In this document: one piece after another, positions 30,463 through 39,863 of the stretch
Numbering within the stretch: position 1 is the first letter of the stretch
Layout of the letters: every line of letters starts with the position of its first letter
Assembly (NCBI GenBank): GCA_016284315.1
Contig: JAEEOO010000028.1
Location: 1-64,000 of the forward strand
DNA from: Lachnospiraceae bacterium
Lineage (GTDB): Bacteria; Bacillota; Clostridia; Lachnospirales; Lachnospiraceae
Direction of reading: 5' to 3'
DNA: 64,000 nucleotides
Notes under the pieces: model-generated
The model's database searches: none
What the model saw: the letters and a program-made list of their open reading frames with translations, nothing else
What the model was told of the DNA's origin: nothing
Translations under genes and position numbers: made by a program

Positions 30463-31545
30463 TTATTTAAAAAAACCATAGTACATGATCTGTTCCGGGA
30501 AATTATCAATGGTCATTCCATAAACAGTCAGCCTTAAAACAAATATGGTTATGACTCCCAGGATAAACAAATGAGCGGGATAGAATGCATAAAAGAAATA
30601 TTTATTTCCTTTTCCTCTTTCACCGTTGTAATTGCTAATGAGAGGCACTGCCAAAAAGCAGGGGATCTCGCTGACAGAAAAGACGGAGAGCGTTCCGCAT
30701 CCTGCAAGGAATGAAGGTAAGCGATAATTCCTTAAGAGGTAAATAATAAGGATGGTCGCTATTCCCATTGCTCCGTAGTCTGAGCTTAATCCAAACATCG
30801 CCTTCTGATCTGTCAAAACGCAAGCTGCACCAAAGAACGCAAGGATAATGGTATAGTTCATACCCGCTTTTGCGTTTCGGACATTGCTTACTATTATCAT
30901 GGAAACGCCGGCAATGAGCATGCCTATGAAATACAAAGCAAGCATCATGATAAGTACGTCCTTTTGTTCCAAATAGCCCTTTCCACATAAAGCTAAGTAT
31001 ATTTCGTATGCATAATTAATAAACAGTGCGGTAAATGCATGGGGCGCAAGAAATATCGCTGCAATCCTGAGCCAGACTCTTGCTGTTTTCTTAAGCTCTT
31101 TGTCTTTCAGCGCATCTATTCCCATGATCATAGCCAAGCCGGCGGCAAGGGTAAAGAATACGTTCTGATAGAAAGGATAGATCATATATCCGAAGATCGC
31201 CATGTCAAAGGGTATCTCAGATATTAATGCAAAGATGATAAGTCTTAAAAGATATTTCCATTTGCATCTTGTGTACTTAAATCCTTCTACTATAAAGAAG
31301 CAATAGAGGGGGAAGCTAATTCTTCCGATCGCTCTTAAGATAACGTAGATAAGCATTGCATTTTCAGAGATGTCTCCCATTCCGATAAAGCCAAGGGCGG
31401 ATGGGTCCAGTCCGTTTTGTCCGAAGTCAAGGCGTCCGCTATAGAGCAGTGCCTGGTAAACAGATGCGGTAGCATGATCGATAAACATGCAGATAACAGC
31501 GATGAGTTTTATCGTCGCTGCTGTAAGTCCGGGTTTCTTTTCCAC
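30463..31545 (-). CDS. TraX family membrane protein
   Basis: LTAATIKLIAVICMFIDHATASVY; AIGRISFPLYCFFIVEGFKYTRCKWKYLLRLIIFALISEIPFDMAIFG. Confidence 0.85.
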   Translation of the reverse strand: MEKKPGLTAATIKLIAVICMFIDHATASVYQALLYSGRLDFGQNGLDPSALGFIGMGDISENAMLIYVILRAIGRISFPLYCFFIVEGFKYTRCKWKYLLRLIIFALISEIPFDMAIFGYMIYPFYQNVFFTLAAGLAMIMGIDALKDKELKKTARVWLRIAAIFLAPHAFTALFINYAYEIYLALCGKGYLEQKDVLIMMLALYFIGMLIAGVSMIIVSNVRNAKAGMNYTIILAFFGAACVLTDQKAMFGLSSDYGAMGIATILIIYLLRNYRLPSFLAGCGTLSVFSVSEIPCFLAVPLISNYNGERGKGNKYFFYAFYPAHLFILGVITIFVLRLTVYGMTIDNFPEQIMYYGFFK

Positions 31546-31595
31546 GATTCTCTCCTCTTTTATCCGATTATCCGGTGGTTATTCCCATTTAATGA

Positions 31596-31850
31596 TTATT
31601 CTTCTATGATAATGCCGTCTACTTTTTCAGGCTTTGATTCATCGCTTGAAGTTTTCTGCTGCGCGTTTGTTCTCTGACGGTTTGCCTGCTGTCTTTTTGC
31701 ATCTTCTTCGTTAAGGTAATCGTAAGCAACATCTACACCTTTCTTTACGGAATGAAGAAGTGTTCTTCCAAGATCAACAAATGCTCCTCCGAGATTATAT
31801 GCGGTATTCTTCCACTCGTTTCCGAGATCGTTATTATTGTTATTTGCCAT
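31596..31850 (-). CDS. Small hypothetical protein
   Basis: 84 aa ORF: MANNNNNDLGNEWKNTAYNLGGAFVDLGRTLLHSVKKGVDVAYDYLNEEDAKRQQ; RBS-like sequence upstream. Confidence 0.65.
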   Translation of the reverse strand: MANNNNNDLGNEWKNTAYNLGGAFVDLGRTLLHSVKKGVDVAYDYLNEEDAKRQQANRQRTNAQQKTSSDESKPEKVDGIIIEE

Positions 31851-31926
31851 AGTTTTATTCCTCCTACTTATGCTTTAATATACTACATATTTAAAGTAAG
31901 GTCAAAGTTATCGTGAGTTTCCGTAC

Positions 31927-31955
31927 TTGACACGGGCGCGTAATTCTTATAAACT
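31927..31955 (+). promoter_or_regulatory. Sigma-A promoter for the SRP RNA
   Basis: TTGACA-N17-TAAACT. Confidence 0.6.
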
Positions 31956-31972
31956 ATGTTCACAAATAAAAA

Positions 31973-32133
31973 TGTCCCCTGTAAGGAATTCGTCTGTGGC
32001 ACGTTGGTCTGGTCTCGCGCAATGCGACGCTGTGAACCGTGTCAGGTCGGGAACGAAGCAGCACTAAGCAGATGCTCCATGTGCCGTGAGGGCGCTGGGC
32101 GAGCTGCGCAGGCGCATTCCTTACAAGGGATGT
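31973..32133 (+). ncRNA. ffs: Signal recognition particle RNA (SRP RNA)
   Basis: Conserved helix-8 sequence GTCAGGTCgGGAAcGAAGCAGCACTAAG (32041-32068); outer 5'/3' pairing TGTCCCCTGTAAGGAAT / ATTCCTTACAAGGGATG; T-run at 32132-32138. Confidence 0.9.
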
Positions 32134-32152
32134 TTTTTATTCTCTTCCAGTC

Positions 32153-32355
32153 GTAACTACAGTAATTAATTTCTTCACACGATTCCGCTACTAAGTTCGA
32201 TAAATTTTGTTAAAGGCAAAATCGCATTGCTACAACTCGCGACGTTCACGCTATATTTGCGTGAACTGCTCAAACATTATCGCAATGACGATTTACACAA
32301 AATTCATCTCACTAAGTGCTACATCTATCATTCAGAAATTAATCACTGCAGCTAC
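32153..32355. repeat. ~200 bp imperfect palindrome
   Basis: Concentric arms centred ~32255: 32153-32175/32333-32355, AATTTTGT 32203-32210/ACAAAATT 32297-32304, CATTGC 32225-32230/GCAATG 32282-32287, GTTCACGC 32244-32251/GCGTGAAC 32259-32266. Confidence 0.8.
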
Positions 32356-32410
32356 TCCTTAAATTAATATATAAGTTATAGAATAGAATTATTTACAATT
32401 TTTAGCTAAG

Positions 32411-33493
32411 ATGAATAAGATAAATAGATTCAAAAACTATATATCCCCTAATGAGGAATGTGCTATCGCAGCTAGCCTAGCGCCCTACACGGAATGTACC
32501 CTCTGCGCCCGCCGATGCCGAGTCGATAGGACGAGTGGAGCGAGAGGTGTCTGCGGGCAGGGGGCCGAAATGCGGGCGGCGAGGGCCGCATTACATTTGT
32601 GGGAGGAGCCTGTGATATCCGGCGTGTACGGATCGGGGGCGGTGTTCTTCTCGGGATGTAACCTGCGGTGCGTATTCTGCCAGAATCATGATATAGCCAT
32701 TGGTGATGTCGGAAAAGAGATCACTGTAGAGAGGCTCTGCGAGATCTTCTTTGAGCTTAAGACAAAGGGCGCACACAATATCAATCTTGTCACAGGTACG
32801 CCCTACATCCCTCACATCGCCGAGGCGATAAAGCTGGCAAAGGATAAAGGTTTCGATCTTCCTTTCGTATTTAATTGCGGAGGATATGAAGATGTGGATG
32901 CATTAAAGATGCTGGATGGATTAATAGATATTTATCTGCCGGATCTAAAGTATTATTCGCCGGAACTTTCACTAAGATATTCAAAAGCCGCTGATTATTT
33001 TGAAAGAGCAGCTGCTGCAATAGCGGAGATGTACAGGCAGGTAGGAAGTCCAATATTGGAAGAACGAAGCAATGAAGAGGAAGGAACTGCTAAATCTGTT
33101 CATTTTGAAGATGCTGTCAGTGGTTCCGAGGAAAGAGTCCGCACTGCTTACGACAATCCCCCTCTTATGAAGAAGGGCGTCATCGTTCGTCACTTGCTTC
33201 TTCCAGGTTGTACGAAAGATAGTAAGAAGATCCTTCGTTATCTTCATGAAACCTACGGCGACAATATCTATATCAGTATCATGAATCAGTATACTCCTTT
33301 GGAGCATATAACCAACGGATATAACGATAATGGTGAGCTTAAATACCCGGAGCTTACACGGAAGGTTACTGACGAGGAGTACGACCGTGTAGTTGATTTT
33401 GCACTTAAGCTTGGCATCGAGAATGCATTTATCCAGGAGGGTGACACCGCTAAAGAGAGTTTTATTCCTGCTTTTGACTACGAGGGAATCTAA
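32411..33493 (+). CDS. Radical SAM protein (PflA-like, COG1313 type)
   Basis: CTLCARRCRVDRTSGARGVCGQG; FFSGCNLRCVFCQNHDIA (CX3CX2C). Confidence 0.9.
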   Translation: MNKINRFKNYISPNEECAIAASLAPYTECTLCARRCRVDRTSGARGVCGQGAEMRAARAALHLWEEPVISGVYGSGAVFFSGCNLRCVFCQNHDIAIGDVGKEITVERLCEIFFELKTKGAHNINLVTGTPYIPHIAEAIKLAKDKGFDLPFVFNCGGYEDVDALKMLDGLIDIYLPDLKYYSPELSLRYSKAADYFERAAAAIAEMYRQVGSPILEERSNEEEGTAKSVHFEDAVSGSEERVRTAYDNPPLMKKGVIVRHLLLPGCTKDSKKILRYLHETYGDNIYISIMNQYTPLEHITNGYNDNGELKYPELTRKVTDEEYDRVVDFALKLGIENAFIQEGDTAKESFIPAFDYEGI

Positions 33494-33522
33494 AAAGAGC
33501 GTACCACGCGGCACGCTCTTTT
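33493..33522. terminator. Terminator
   Basis: AAAAGAGCGT...ACGCTCTTTT. Confidence 0.8.
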
Positions 33523-33536
33523 ATATTGCATATTTT

Positions 33537-34616
33537 TTACTGCTGTTTAAGATAATCCAAATATCTCTGTACCATCATTGCGATGCGGTAGGTAAGAGCA
33601 TCTTCGAATTCCCTAAGGTTAAGGCCTGTTGCTTTCTGCACTTTGTCCAATCTGTAGAGGATGGTGTGTCTGTGCATGTAAAGCTGTTCGGAAGTCTGGG
33701 ATACGTTAAGGTTGTTCTCAAGGAACTTTCCGATCATGGTAATGGTTTCTTCATCCAGTTCGGGAGGAAGTCCGTCTCCGAATACTTCTTCAAGGAACAT
33801 CTCGCAGAGGTTAACGGGAAGCTGGTAGATAAGTCTTCCGATTCCGAGAGCGGAGTAGGCTGCGATTCCTTTTTCTTCATAGAAGATATTGCTTACTTCA
33901 AGAGCAAGCTTTCCTTCCTTATATGACTTTGAAACGTCCTTGAGTTCTTCAACGGGATTACCGAAGGCAACCTTCGCATTGGTCATAGCCTCAGTATTGA
34001 TCAATGAGATGATGGTCTCGCTGATCTCTTCAAGATCGGAGATCTCAGGTTTCTTTTCAAATTTCTTTACAAGGATGATCTTGTCCTCATCCACCGCAGT
34101 GATGATGTTTCCGGTCTGGGTGGTGTAGGTCATCTTGAGAAGCTCGGTAGCAATATTCTTTACGTCATGCTTAACATCAACAAGGAATACTGTTCTCCAA
34201 GCCTTTGTGTCTATATGAAGCTTCTTTGCGCGATTGTAAATGTCCACAAGAAGCATATTGTCCAAGATAAGGTTCTGGTAAAAGCTGTTCTTATCGTATT
34301 TTTCCTGGTATGCGATCTGAAGGGCTTTTATCTGGGATACGGCTATGCGGGCAACATTGTACGCGGTATCGTCCTGACCATTGGTTACAATGATGTAGGC
34401 GGTCTCCTCATCCTCGGTTACCTTAAGAAGGTGGCTGTCGCCGATGACCTGGCTGTCTGCAGGGGATGCAGAAAAGGCCCTGACGTATTCAGAGCTGATA
34501 GAGCTGTCTCCCGCCGATGCGATTAAACTTCCGTCTCCCTCAAATGCTGCGATGTCTATTTTTGTAATGGAATAAAGATCATCTATACAATTTTGAATAA
34601 CAGAATTTGATATCAT
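33537..34616 (-). CDS. CdaR/PucR-type helix-turn-helix transcriptional regulator
   Basis: C-terminal FLENNLNVSQTSEQLYMHRHTILYRLDKVQKATGLNLREFEDALTYRIAMMVQRY. Confidence 0.85.
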   Translation of the reverse strand: MISNSVIQNCIDDLYSITKIDIAAFEGDGSLIASAGDSSISSEYVRAFSASPADSQVIGDSHLLKVTEDEETAYIIVTNGQDDTAYNVARIAVSQIKALQIAYQEKYDKNSFYQNLILDNMLLVDIYNRAKKLHIDTKAWRTVFLVDVKHDVKNIATELLKMTYTTQTGNIITAVDEDKIILVKKFEKKPEISDLEEISETIISLINTEAMTNAKVAFGNPVEELKDVSKSYKEGKLALEVSNIFYEEKGIAAYSALGIGRLIYQLPVNLCEMFLEEVFGDGLPPELDEETITMIGKFLENNLNVSQTSEQLYMHRHTILYRLDKVQKATGLNLREFEDALTYRIAMMVQRYLDYLKQQ

Positions 34617-34633
34617 TCTCTTCCTCTAAAAAT

Positions 34634-34656
34634 GCCCCGGCAGGTTTTGCCGGGGC
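34634..34656. terminator. Terminator
   Basis: GCCCCGGCA-ggttt-TGCCGGGGC. Confidence 0.8.
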
Positions 34657-34680
34657 TCTTTAATCGTTTTTAAATGAAAA

Positions 34681-35793
34681 CTAGTTGGTGATAGTCTTCT
34701 CAGTTTCCTTATCGAATACGTGGATCTTCTCAACGTCGATAGCAAACTTAATGGTGTCACCGGGTCTAGCGGTTGTACGAGAATCAACTCTTGCGGTGAT
34801 GGGGAACTCTTCAAGATCGAAGTAGAGATATACTTCTGCACCAAGGAGCTCGTAAACCTTAATGGTTGACTCGAATACTGACTGAGGTGATGCCTCGATA
34901 TACATTTCGGAATCATATACATCCTCAGGACGGATACCAAAGGTAACAACCTTTCCGTCATAACCACCCTCGATGAGCTTCTTGCTCTTTGCGGGAGGAA
35001 GGGGAATTGCATGGCCGGCGATCTCAAGGCTTGCAACATCGCCATTAACCTTAACGGTAGCATCAAGGAAGTTCATCTGAGGTGATCCCATGAATCCTGC
35101 TACGAAGAGGTTAGCGGGCTTCTCATAAAGGTTCTGAGGAGTGTCAACCTGCTGGATAACACCATCCTTCATAACTACGATACGATCACCAAGGGTCATA
35201 GCCTCGGTCTGGTCGTGGGTAACGTAGATGATGGTGGTACCAAGTCTCTGATGAAGCTTAGCGATCTCGATTCTCATCTGTACACGAAGCTTTGCATCAA
35301 GGTTTGAAAGAGGCTCGTCCATAAGGAATACCTTGGGGTTACGTACGATTGCACGTCCCATGGCAACACGCTGTCTCTGACCACCGGAAAGAGCCTTAGG
35401 CTTACGATCAAGGAGAGCGGTAAGGTCGAGGATCTTAGCTGCCTCGTTTACCATCTTTTCGATCTGATCCTTGGGAACTTTTCTAAGCTTAAGACCGAAT
35501 GCCATGTTATCACGAACTGACATATGAGGATAAAGAGCGTAGTTCTGGAATACCATTGCGATATCACGATCCTTAGGCTCTACATCGTTAACGAGTCTGT
35601 CGCCGATTCTAAGTTCACCTGAGGAGATATCCTCAAGTCCTGCGATCATACGAAGTGTTGTTGATTTACCGCATCCTGAAGGTCCAACGAAAATGATGAA
35701 CTCCTGGTCAGCGATCTCAAGGTTGAAGTTCTTAACAGCTTCGAAGCCGTTAGGATAAACCTTGCAAATGTTCTTTAAAGACAAACCTGCCAT
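34681..35793 (-). CDS. ugpC: Sugar ABC transporter ATP-binding protein (UgpC/MsmK/MalK type)
   Basis: Walker A GPSGCGKST; signature LSGGQRQRVAMGRAI; C-terminal TOBE-like region. Confidence 0.93.
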   Translation of the reverse strand: MAGLSLKNICKVYPNGFEAVKNFNLEIADQEFIIFVGPSGCGKSTTLRMIAGLEDISSGELRIGDRLVNDVEPKDRDIAMVFQNYALYPHMSVRDNMAFGLKLRKVPKDQIEKMVNEAAKILDLTALLDRKPKALSGGQRQRVAMGRAIVRNPKVFLMDEPLSNLDAKLRVQMRIEIAKLHQRLGTTIIYVTHDQTEAMTLGDRIVVMKDGVIQQVDTPQNLYEKPANLFVAGFMGSPQMNFLDATVKVNGDVASLEIAGHAIPLPPAKSKKLIEGGYDGKVVTFGIRPEDVYDSEMYIEASPQSVFESTIKVYELLGAEVYLYFDLEEFPITARVDSRTTARPGDTIKFAIDVEKIHVFDKETEKTITN

Positions 35794-36008
35794 GTTTAAT
35801 GACTCCTTTCAAAGTTACAGTTTTAAATAGAACTAAAAACTACAATGCTAAGTATAACCATATATAGCAATTTTAGCCATAACTCAAATAAACAAATATT
35901 CCTTTTCATTTTGTCGAAATTGACATTATTTCTTAAATAATTATAAAAGTGACGACAATTTGAACAAAGGGTAATTGCTTTTGTGTTCATTTTGTAGGAT
36001 TACATAAT

Positions 36009-37505
36009 TTATGCCTTCTTAAAAAGGTTTATCTCCCCGGTGAACTTCTCGTCTTCTTTATAGAAGGCAAGCCTGTTCTTTCCTGTGTGCTTTACGCCGT
36101 AGAGCGCTTCATCCGCACTCTTGTACAAAGTTTCAAAAGAAGATCCGTCCATGGGGAACATGGATGCTCCGAGGCTGGCATTAACGGAATACTTTGTATA
36201 CTCTCCTACTTCAAAGCCCTTAAAGAATACCTCAATTTTTTTAGCTTCCTTTTGGGCAACTTTCATATCCTTTATATCTTTAAGGAAGACAACGAACTCA
36301 TCGCCGCCCACTCTTCCGATGATATCCGTTGCGCGGTAAAGGGTCTGCAGCCTGAGTCCGAGATTTCTGAGAACCTCATCGCCAAAGGCATGTCCCATGG
36401 TGTCATTGATCTTCTTGAAATTGTCTACATCAATAAGAATAAACACGCCCTGGCCGCCGGGATTGTTTTGGATATATTCCCTGATGTGATCCTCCGTAGC
36501 CGACTTATTGTATGCGCCGGTAAGAAGATCGGTCTCAGCTTTTCCGATAAGTTCCTTACGGTTGGACTTAAAGTTCTTTCTCATAACAAAGATACCGTAA
36601 GCATAGATCAATCCGAGGAGGATGAGGCAGATAGAGATCTGGATCCTCATATAAAAAGCGGGCTTGCTGTACTGCTCAAGGCTGACGTTAACGGCATTCT
36701 TGTCGTATCCCGCAAGGAGTATCCAATGGGTACCCTCGATCTTTGAATATGTAATATAGCGATGGGACTTGTTCTGCTTTACTTCAAGGACGCTCTGTTT
36801 TCCTTCGACGTACTTCTGTCTGAAGTTGTTCCACTGAGCTGTAGTAACAGCGTTCTCCTCAAGGCTCTTCCAGATGTTTCCTCTAAGAAGAAGCACGTTT
36901 GCGGTCCTTCCTTCTGTGCAGAGGAGGTCTTTTCTGTCATCAAGGATCGCATAGAATGCGTACTTGTAATTTTCGTCATCGCTGACAACATTGGTAAATA
37001 CTTCTTTATCTATAAACACGAGAACGCGTCTTCCGGAATCAACGGGAGAGCCGGTAACAACAAAGACTTCTTTGTCATCAACGCCGTTCCGGGTGGAATA
37101 TACAACGTCGTTTCTTCTTATCGTGTCAATATAATCGGCTTTGGCAAGGTTGTACTTGTTTCCTTCTTCATCATAGCCGATGTTTTTCTCGTCGAGGTAA
37201 ACAGCTTTATAACCGAATGTTTTCTTGACCACGTCGCTTAAGAACTCAGTGTCTTTCATCATCCAGGCTTTGTCGCCGGTCATCAAAACAGCCATGTTAA
37301 CATACTCGGAAGTATCGCAGATAGCCTCCGACAATTCATACGCGCTGTCCTTTATCTCAACCGTTAAGTTTTTGGAAATCAGGGAATAAAAATTCTGAGT
37401 GTTCTTCTGTGAAAAAACCCCCAAGGACAAGAAACCTGATGCGATTACGATAGAAAGCGTAATTGCGCTAATTATAAGAACTTTTTTTGTATTGCTTTTT
37501 TTCAT
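36009..37505 (-). CDS. GGDEF domain diguanylate cyclase with N-terminal extracytoplasmic sensor
   Basis: IGRVGGDEFVVFL with upstream RATD (I-site); N-terminal TM plus sensor segment; second TM YMRIQISICLILLGLIYAYGIF. Start chosen at MKKSNTKK. Confidence 0.92.
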   Translation of the reverse strand: MKKSNTKKVLIISAITLSIVIASGFLSLGVFSQKNTQNFYSLISKNLTVEIKDSAYELSEAICDTSEYVNMAVLMTGDKAWMMKDTEFLSDVVKKTFGYKAVYLDEKNIGYDEEGNKYNLAKADYIDTIRRNDVVYSTRNGVDDKEVFVVTGSPVDSGRRVLVFIDKEVFTNVVSDDENYKYAFYAILDDRKDLLCTEGRTANVLLLRGNIWKSLEENAVTTAQWNNFRQKYVEGKQSVLEVKQNKSHRYITYSKIEGTHWILLAGYDKNAVNVSLEQYSKPAFYMRIQISICLILLGLIYAYGIFVMRKNFKSNRKELIGKAETDLLTGAYNKSATEDHIREYIQNNPGGQGVFILIDVDNFKKINDTMGHAFGDEVLRNLGLRLQTLYRATDIIGRVGGDEFVVFLKDIKDMKVAQKEAKKIEVFFKGFEVGEYTKYSVNASLGASMFPMDGSSFETLYKSADEALYGVKHTGKNRLAFYKEDEKFTGEINLFKKA

Positions 37506-37585
37506 CCGATCCCCCAATCAGATATAAATCCGTACCCAACACTGATTATATCACACGTCAAATCCCCATTCAACGTACAATAACC

Positions 37586-38269
37586 TTACTCCGCGCCATC
37601 ACTGAAAATGTGCTCATCATCCGAACCTGCGGGCAATATTCCGTCCCTGCGGTTGGAGTCTTCCTCCATCTTCAAAAACTGTTTGTTGTATAAGCATACC
37701 GACAAAAATGCCGGCAGAGAAAAACCGAACATTAAAACTATGGGCAGGAGCACAAGGAAATTGTAGGTAAGGTAAAAGGGTGCCACTGCCATGATGATCA
37801 TAAGGAATGATCTGGGCGGATTGCTGATGGCCACAAAGATTCCCGATTTGATCGTTCCTCCCACAGTGTTTGAAAATCTGCTAAGGACGGGGAAAGTCAT
37901 TGAGAAAATAAATACTGAGAATAAAACGGCTCCGCCCAAAAGGATCTTCACCGCCATGGGCATCTGATCGCCCATGTTTGCCTGAAAGGCCGCAAAGAGA
38001 TATGCAGGCACGCCAATAACAAGGATCATGATGATCCAGATAATGGTCGCCTGCCTAAAGTTTTCTTTGAATGATCTGAAATAAAGTTTTGTAATGCCGC
38101 TGTCTTCGTCACGTCTTATCTTTAACATAACGTAGTAACCGGCGGTTATAGCTGCTCCTGCGGTGACAACCGGGATGCAAAGCAAAAGTGTATAAATATT
38201 GATGATGATAAAATCCGCGATCTTTGTAAGAACGTTTATTACCGGACTGTCGGGAGCAAACAACTTCAT
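37586..38269 (-). CDS. DUF624 (YesL-like) membrane protein
   Basis: ADFIIINIYTLLLCIPVVTAGAAITAGYYVMLKIRRDEDSGITKLYFRSFKENFRQATIIW. Confidence 0.8.
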   Translation of the reverse strand: MKLFAPDSPVINVLTKIADFIIINIYTLLLCIPVVTAGAAITAGYYVMLKIRRDEDSGITKLYFRSFKENFRQATIIWIIMILVIGVPAYLFAAFQANMGDQMPMAVKILLGGAVLFSVFIFSMTFPVLSRFSNTVGGTIKSGIFVAISNPPRSFLMIIMAVAPFYLTYNFLVLLPIVLMFGFSLPAFLSVCLYNKQFLKMEEDSNRRDGILPAGSDDEHIFSDGAE

Positions 38270-38766
38270 AGTACTTTCTCCATGGGCGTCACGCGTATTC
38301 CGGCTTTTTCCTGTTCGGCAGCGGTGGCACGGAAGCCCAGACTTTTATAGAACTCAACTGCATAGGGTGCAGCCTTGACATGGAAGATAAATTCTCCGTT
38401 CTTCTCTTTGACGTAGTCGCCGAGAAGCTCAAGGAGCACTGAACCCACGCCCTGTCTGTGGTACTCTTCGTCCACAAACAGGAGCGATAGAATATTCATG
38501 TTTCGAATAGTACCGACGCCTATGATACGGTCCTCATCAAGGGCCACCATCATACGGTAAGTGCCTTGCAAAAAGGCCTTGTAGATGTCGTCGTCGGTAA
38601 TGAATTCGAAGAATTCTTTAATTCCTTCCTGCGAGTAATCCTTGGATTCAAACCTAAGGAAAGTCTTCCATACCATCATCATGGCAGGCTTCCATTCCTC
38701 CGGTCTTGCCCATCTGTAATCGTAGGGAGTTGTCTCAAGTAAATTTACAATCTTTGCGCAAGCCAA
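38266..38766 (-). CDS. GNAT family N-acetyltransferase
   Basis: LSLLFVDEEYHRQGVGSVLLELLGDYVKEKNGEFIFHVKAAPYAVEFYKSLGF. Confidence 0.88.
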   Translation of the reverse strand: MACAKIVNLLETTPYDYRWARPEEWKPAMMMVWKTFLRFESKDYSQEGIKEFFEFITDDDIYKAFLQGTYRMMVALDEDRIIGVGTIRNMNILSLLFVDEEYHRQGVGSVLLELLGDYVKEKNGEFIFHVKAAPYAVEFYKSLGFRATAAEQEKAGIRVTPMEKVL

Positions 38767-39674
38767 TCGTATATACCCTCTTTGACGGTTTCTTTTTCCG
38801 TCTCGTTTAAGATCTCATGACGAAGTCCCGGGTAGAGCTTAAGTGTAATGTCTTTAACGCCTGCTGCCTTAAGTGAATCTGCAGCTTTCTTAACGCCTTT
38901 TCCGTAATCACCAACAGGGTCCTCCTCACCGGATACAAAGTAGAGGGGAAGGTCTGCGGGAACCTTGGCGAGATTCTTCTTATCAAGAAGTCTTCCGATA
39001 AGTTCAAACAGGGTTCTGAATCCGTTGACTGTAAAGAGGAATCCGCAATCGGGATCTTCGATATATTTGTCAACGTTCTCTTCGTTTACGCTTAGCCAGT
39101 CAAAAAGTGTCCTGGGATTAGGGATGTGCTTAAAGTATCCGCCAAAGGCGATCTTGTTGATAAATACGGCAATGTGCTTGTCACCAAGGAAGATCTTCTG
39201 GAAGCCCGCGATGAATTTGCTCACTGCGATAAGGCCCTTGGTCTGGTGACCTGTTCCCATGATGACTGCACCGGTTATTCCTGTGCCGTAACGGTATATA
39301 TAATTCCTTGCAATGAAGGAGCCCATGCTGTGGCCCATGATAAAGTAGGGAACTCCGGGATATAATTCCTGAGTCATCTTCTTTAATCTGTGAACGTCTC
39401 TTACAACAACGGTTGCGGGGTCCTGATCACAGAAATATCCCTTCATACCATTGGCGGCTGCGGTCTTGCCGTGTCCGAGGTGATCGTCACCGGTTACCAC
39501 AAAGCCCTTTGATGTAAGGAACTCGGCAAGGTCTTCATATCTTTCAATATATTCGCTCATGCCGTGGATGATCTGGTATACGCCTTTGATCTCACCGCTG
39601 TCGGGGGTGTATCTTACGGCATGGATCTTGCTGACTCCGTCTCTGGAGTCAAAGAAAAATTCTTCTTTCTTCAT
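38745..39674 (-). CDS. Alpha/beta hydrolase (monoacylglycerol lipase/lysophospholipase-like)
   Basis: GVYQIIHGMSEYIERYEDLAEFLTSKGFVVTGDDHLGHGKT; YFIMGHSMGSFIARNY. Confidence 0.9.
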   Translation of the reverse strand: MKKEEFFFDSRDGVSKIHAVRYTPDSGEIKGVYQIIHGMSEYIERYEDLAEFLTSKGFVVTGDDHLGHGKTAAANGMKGYFCDQDPATVVVRDVHRLKKMTQELYPGVPYFIMGHSMGSFIARNYIYRYGTGITGAVIMGTGHQTKGLIAVSKFIAGFQKIFLGDKHIAVFINKIAFGGYFKHIPNPRTLFDWLSVNEENVDKYIEDPDCGFLFTVNGFRTLFELIGRLLDKKNLAKVPADLPLYFVSGEEDPVGDYGKGVKKAADSLKAAGVKDITLKLYPGLRHEILNETEKETVKEGIYDWLAQRL

Positions 39675-39691
39675 GCGTTCCCTCCTTTATT

Positions 39692-39863
39692 TAATAACGG
39701 ATTGCTTCATTGCTGCGCAATTCTCGCAATCCTCACCACCTTCGCAAATCGCGATTTTTCTTTGAAAAATCACTTCTTTGCTCATGTGGTGGCGCATCTC
39801 TGAAACAAACATTTTTCCTTGCACAAGTGCACTCAAAATGTTTGTTTCAATCTGCTGTTATTA
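39692..39863. repeat. Nested hairpin element between metG and the hydrolase gene
   Basis: TGAAACAAACATTTT (39801-39815)/AAAATGTTTGTTTCA (39835-39849); GATTTTTC/GAAAAATC (39753-39771); GGATTGC/GCAATCC (39699-39732) with inner ATTGC/GCAAT; outer TAATAAC/GTTATTA. Confidence 0.75.

Noticed and set aside
32981-33514. 177 aa minus-strand ORF
   Set aside because: Antisense to the radical SAM gene, which has clear motifs.
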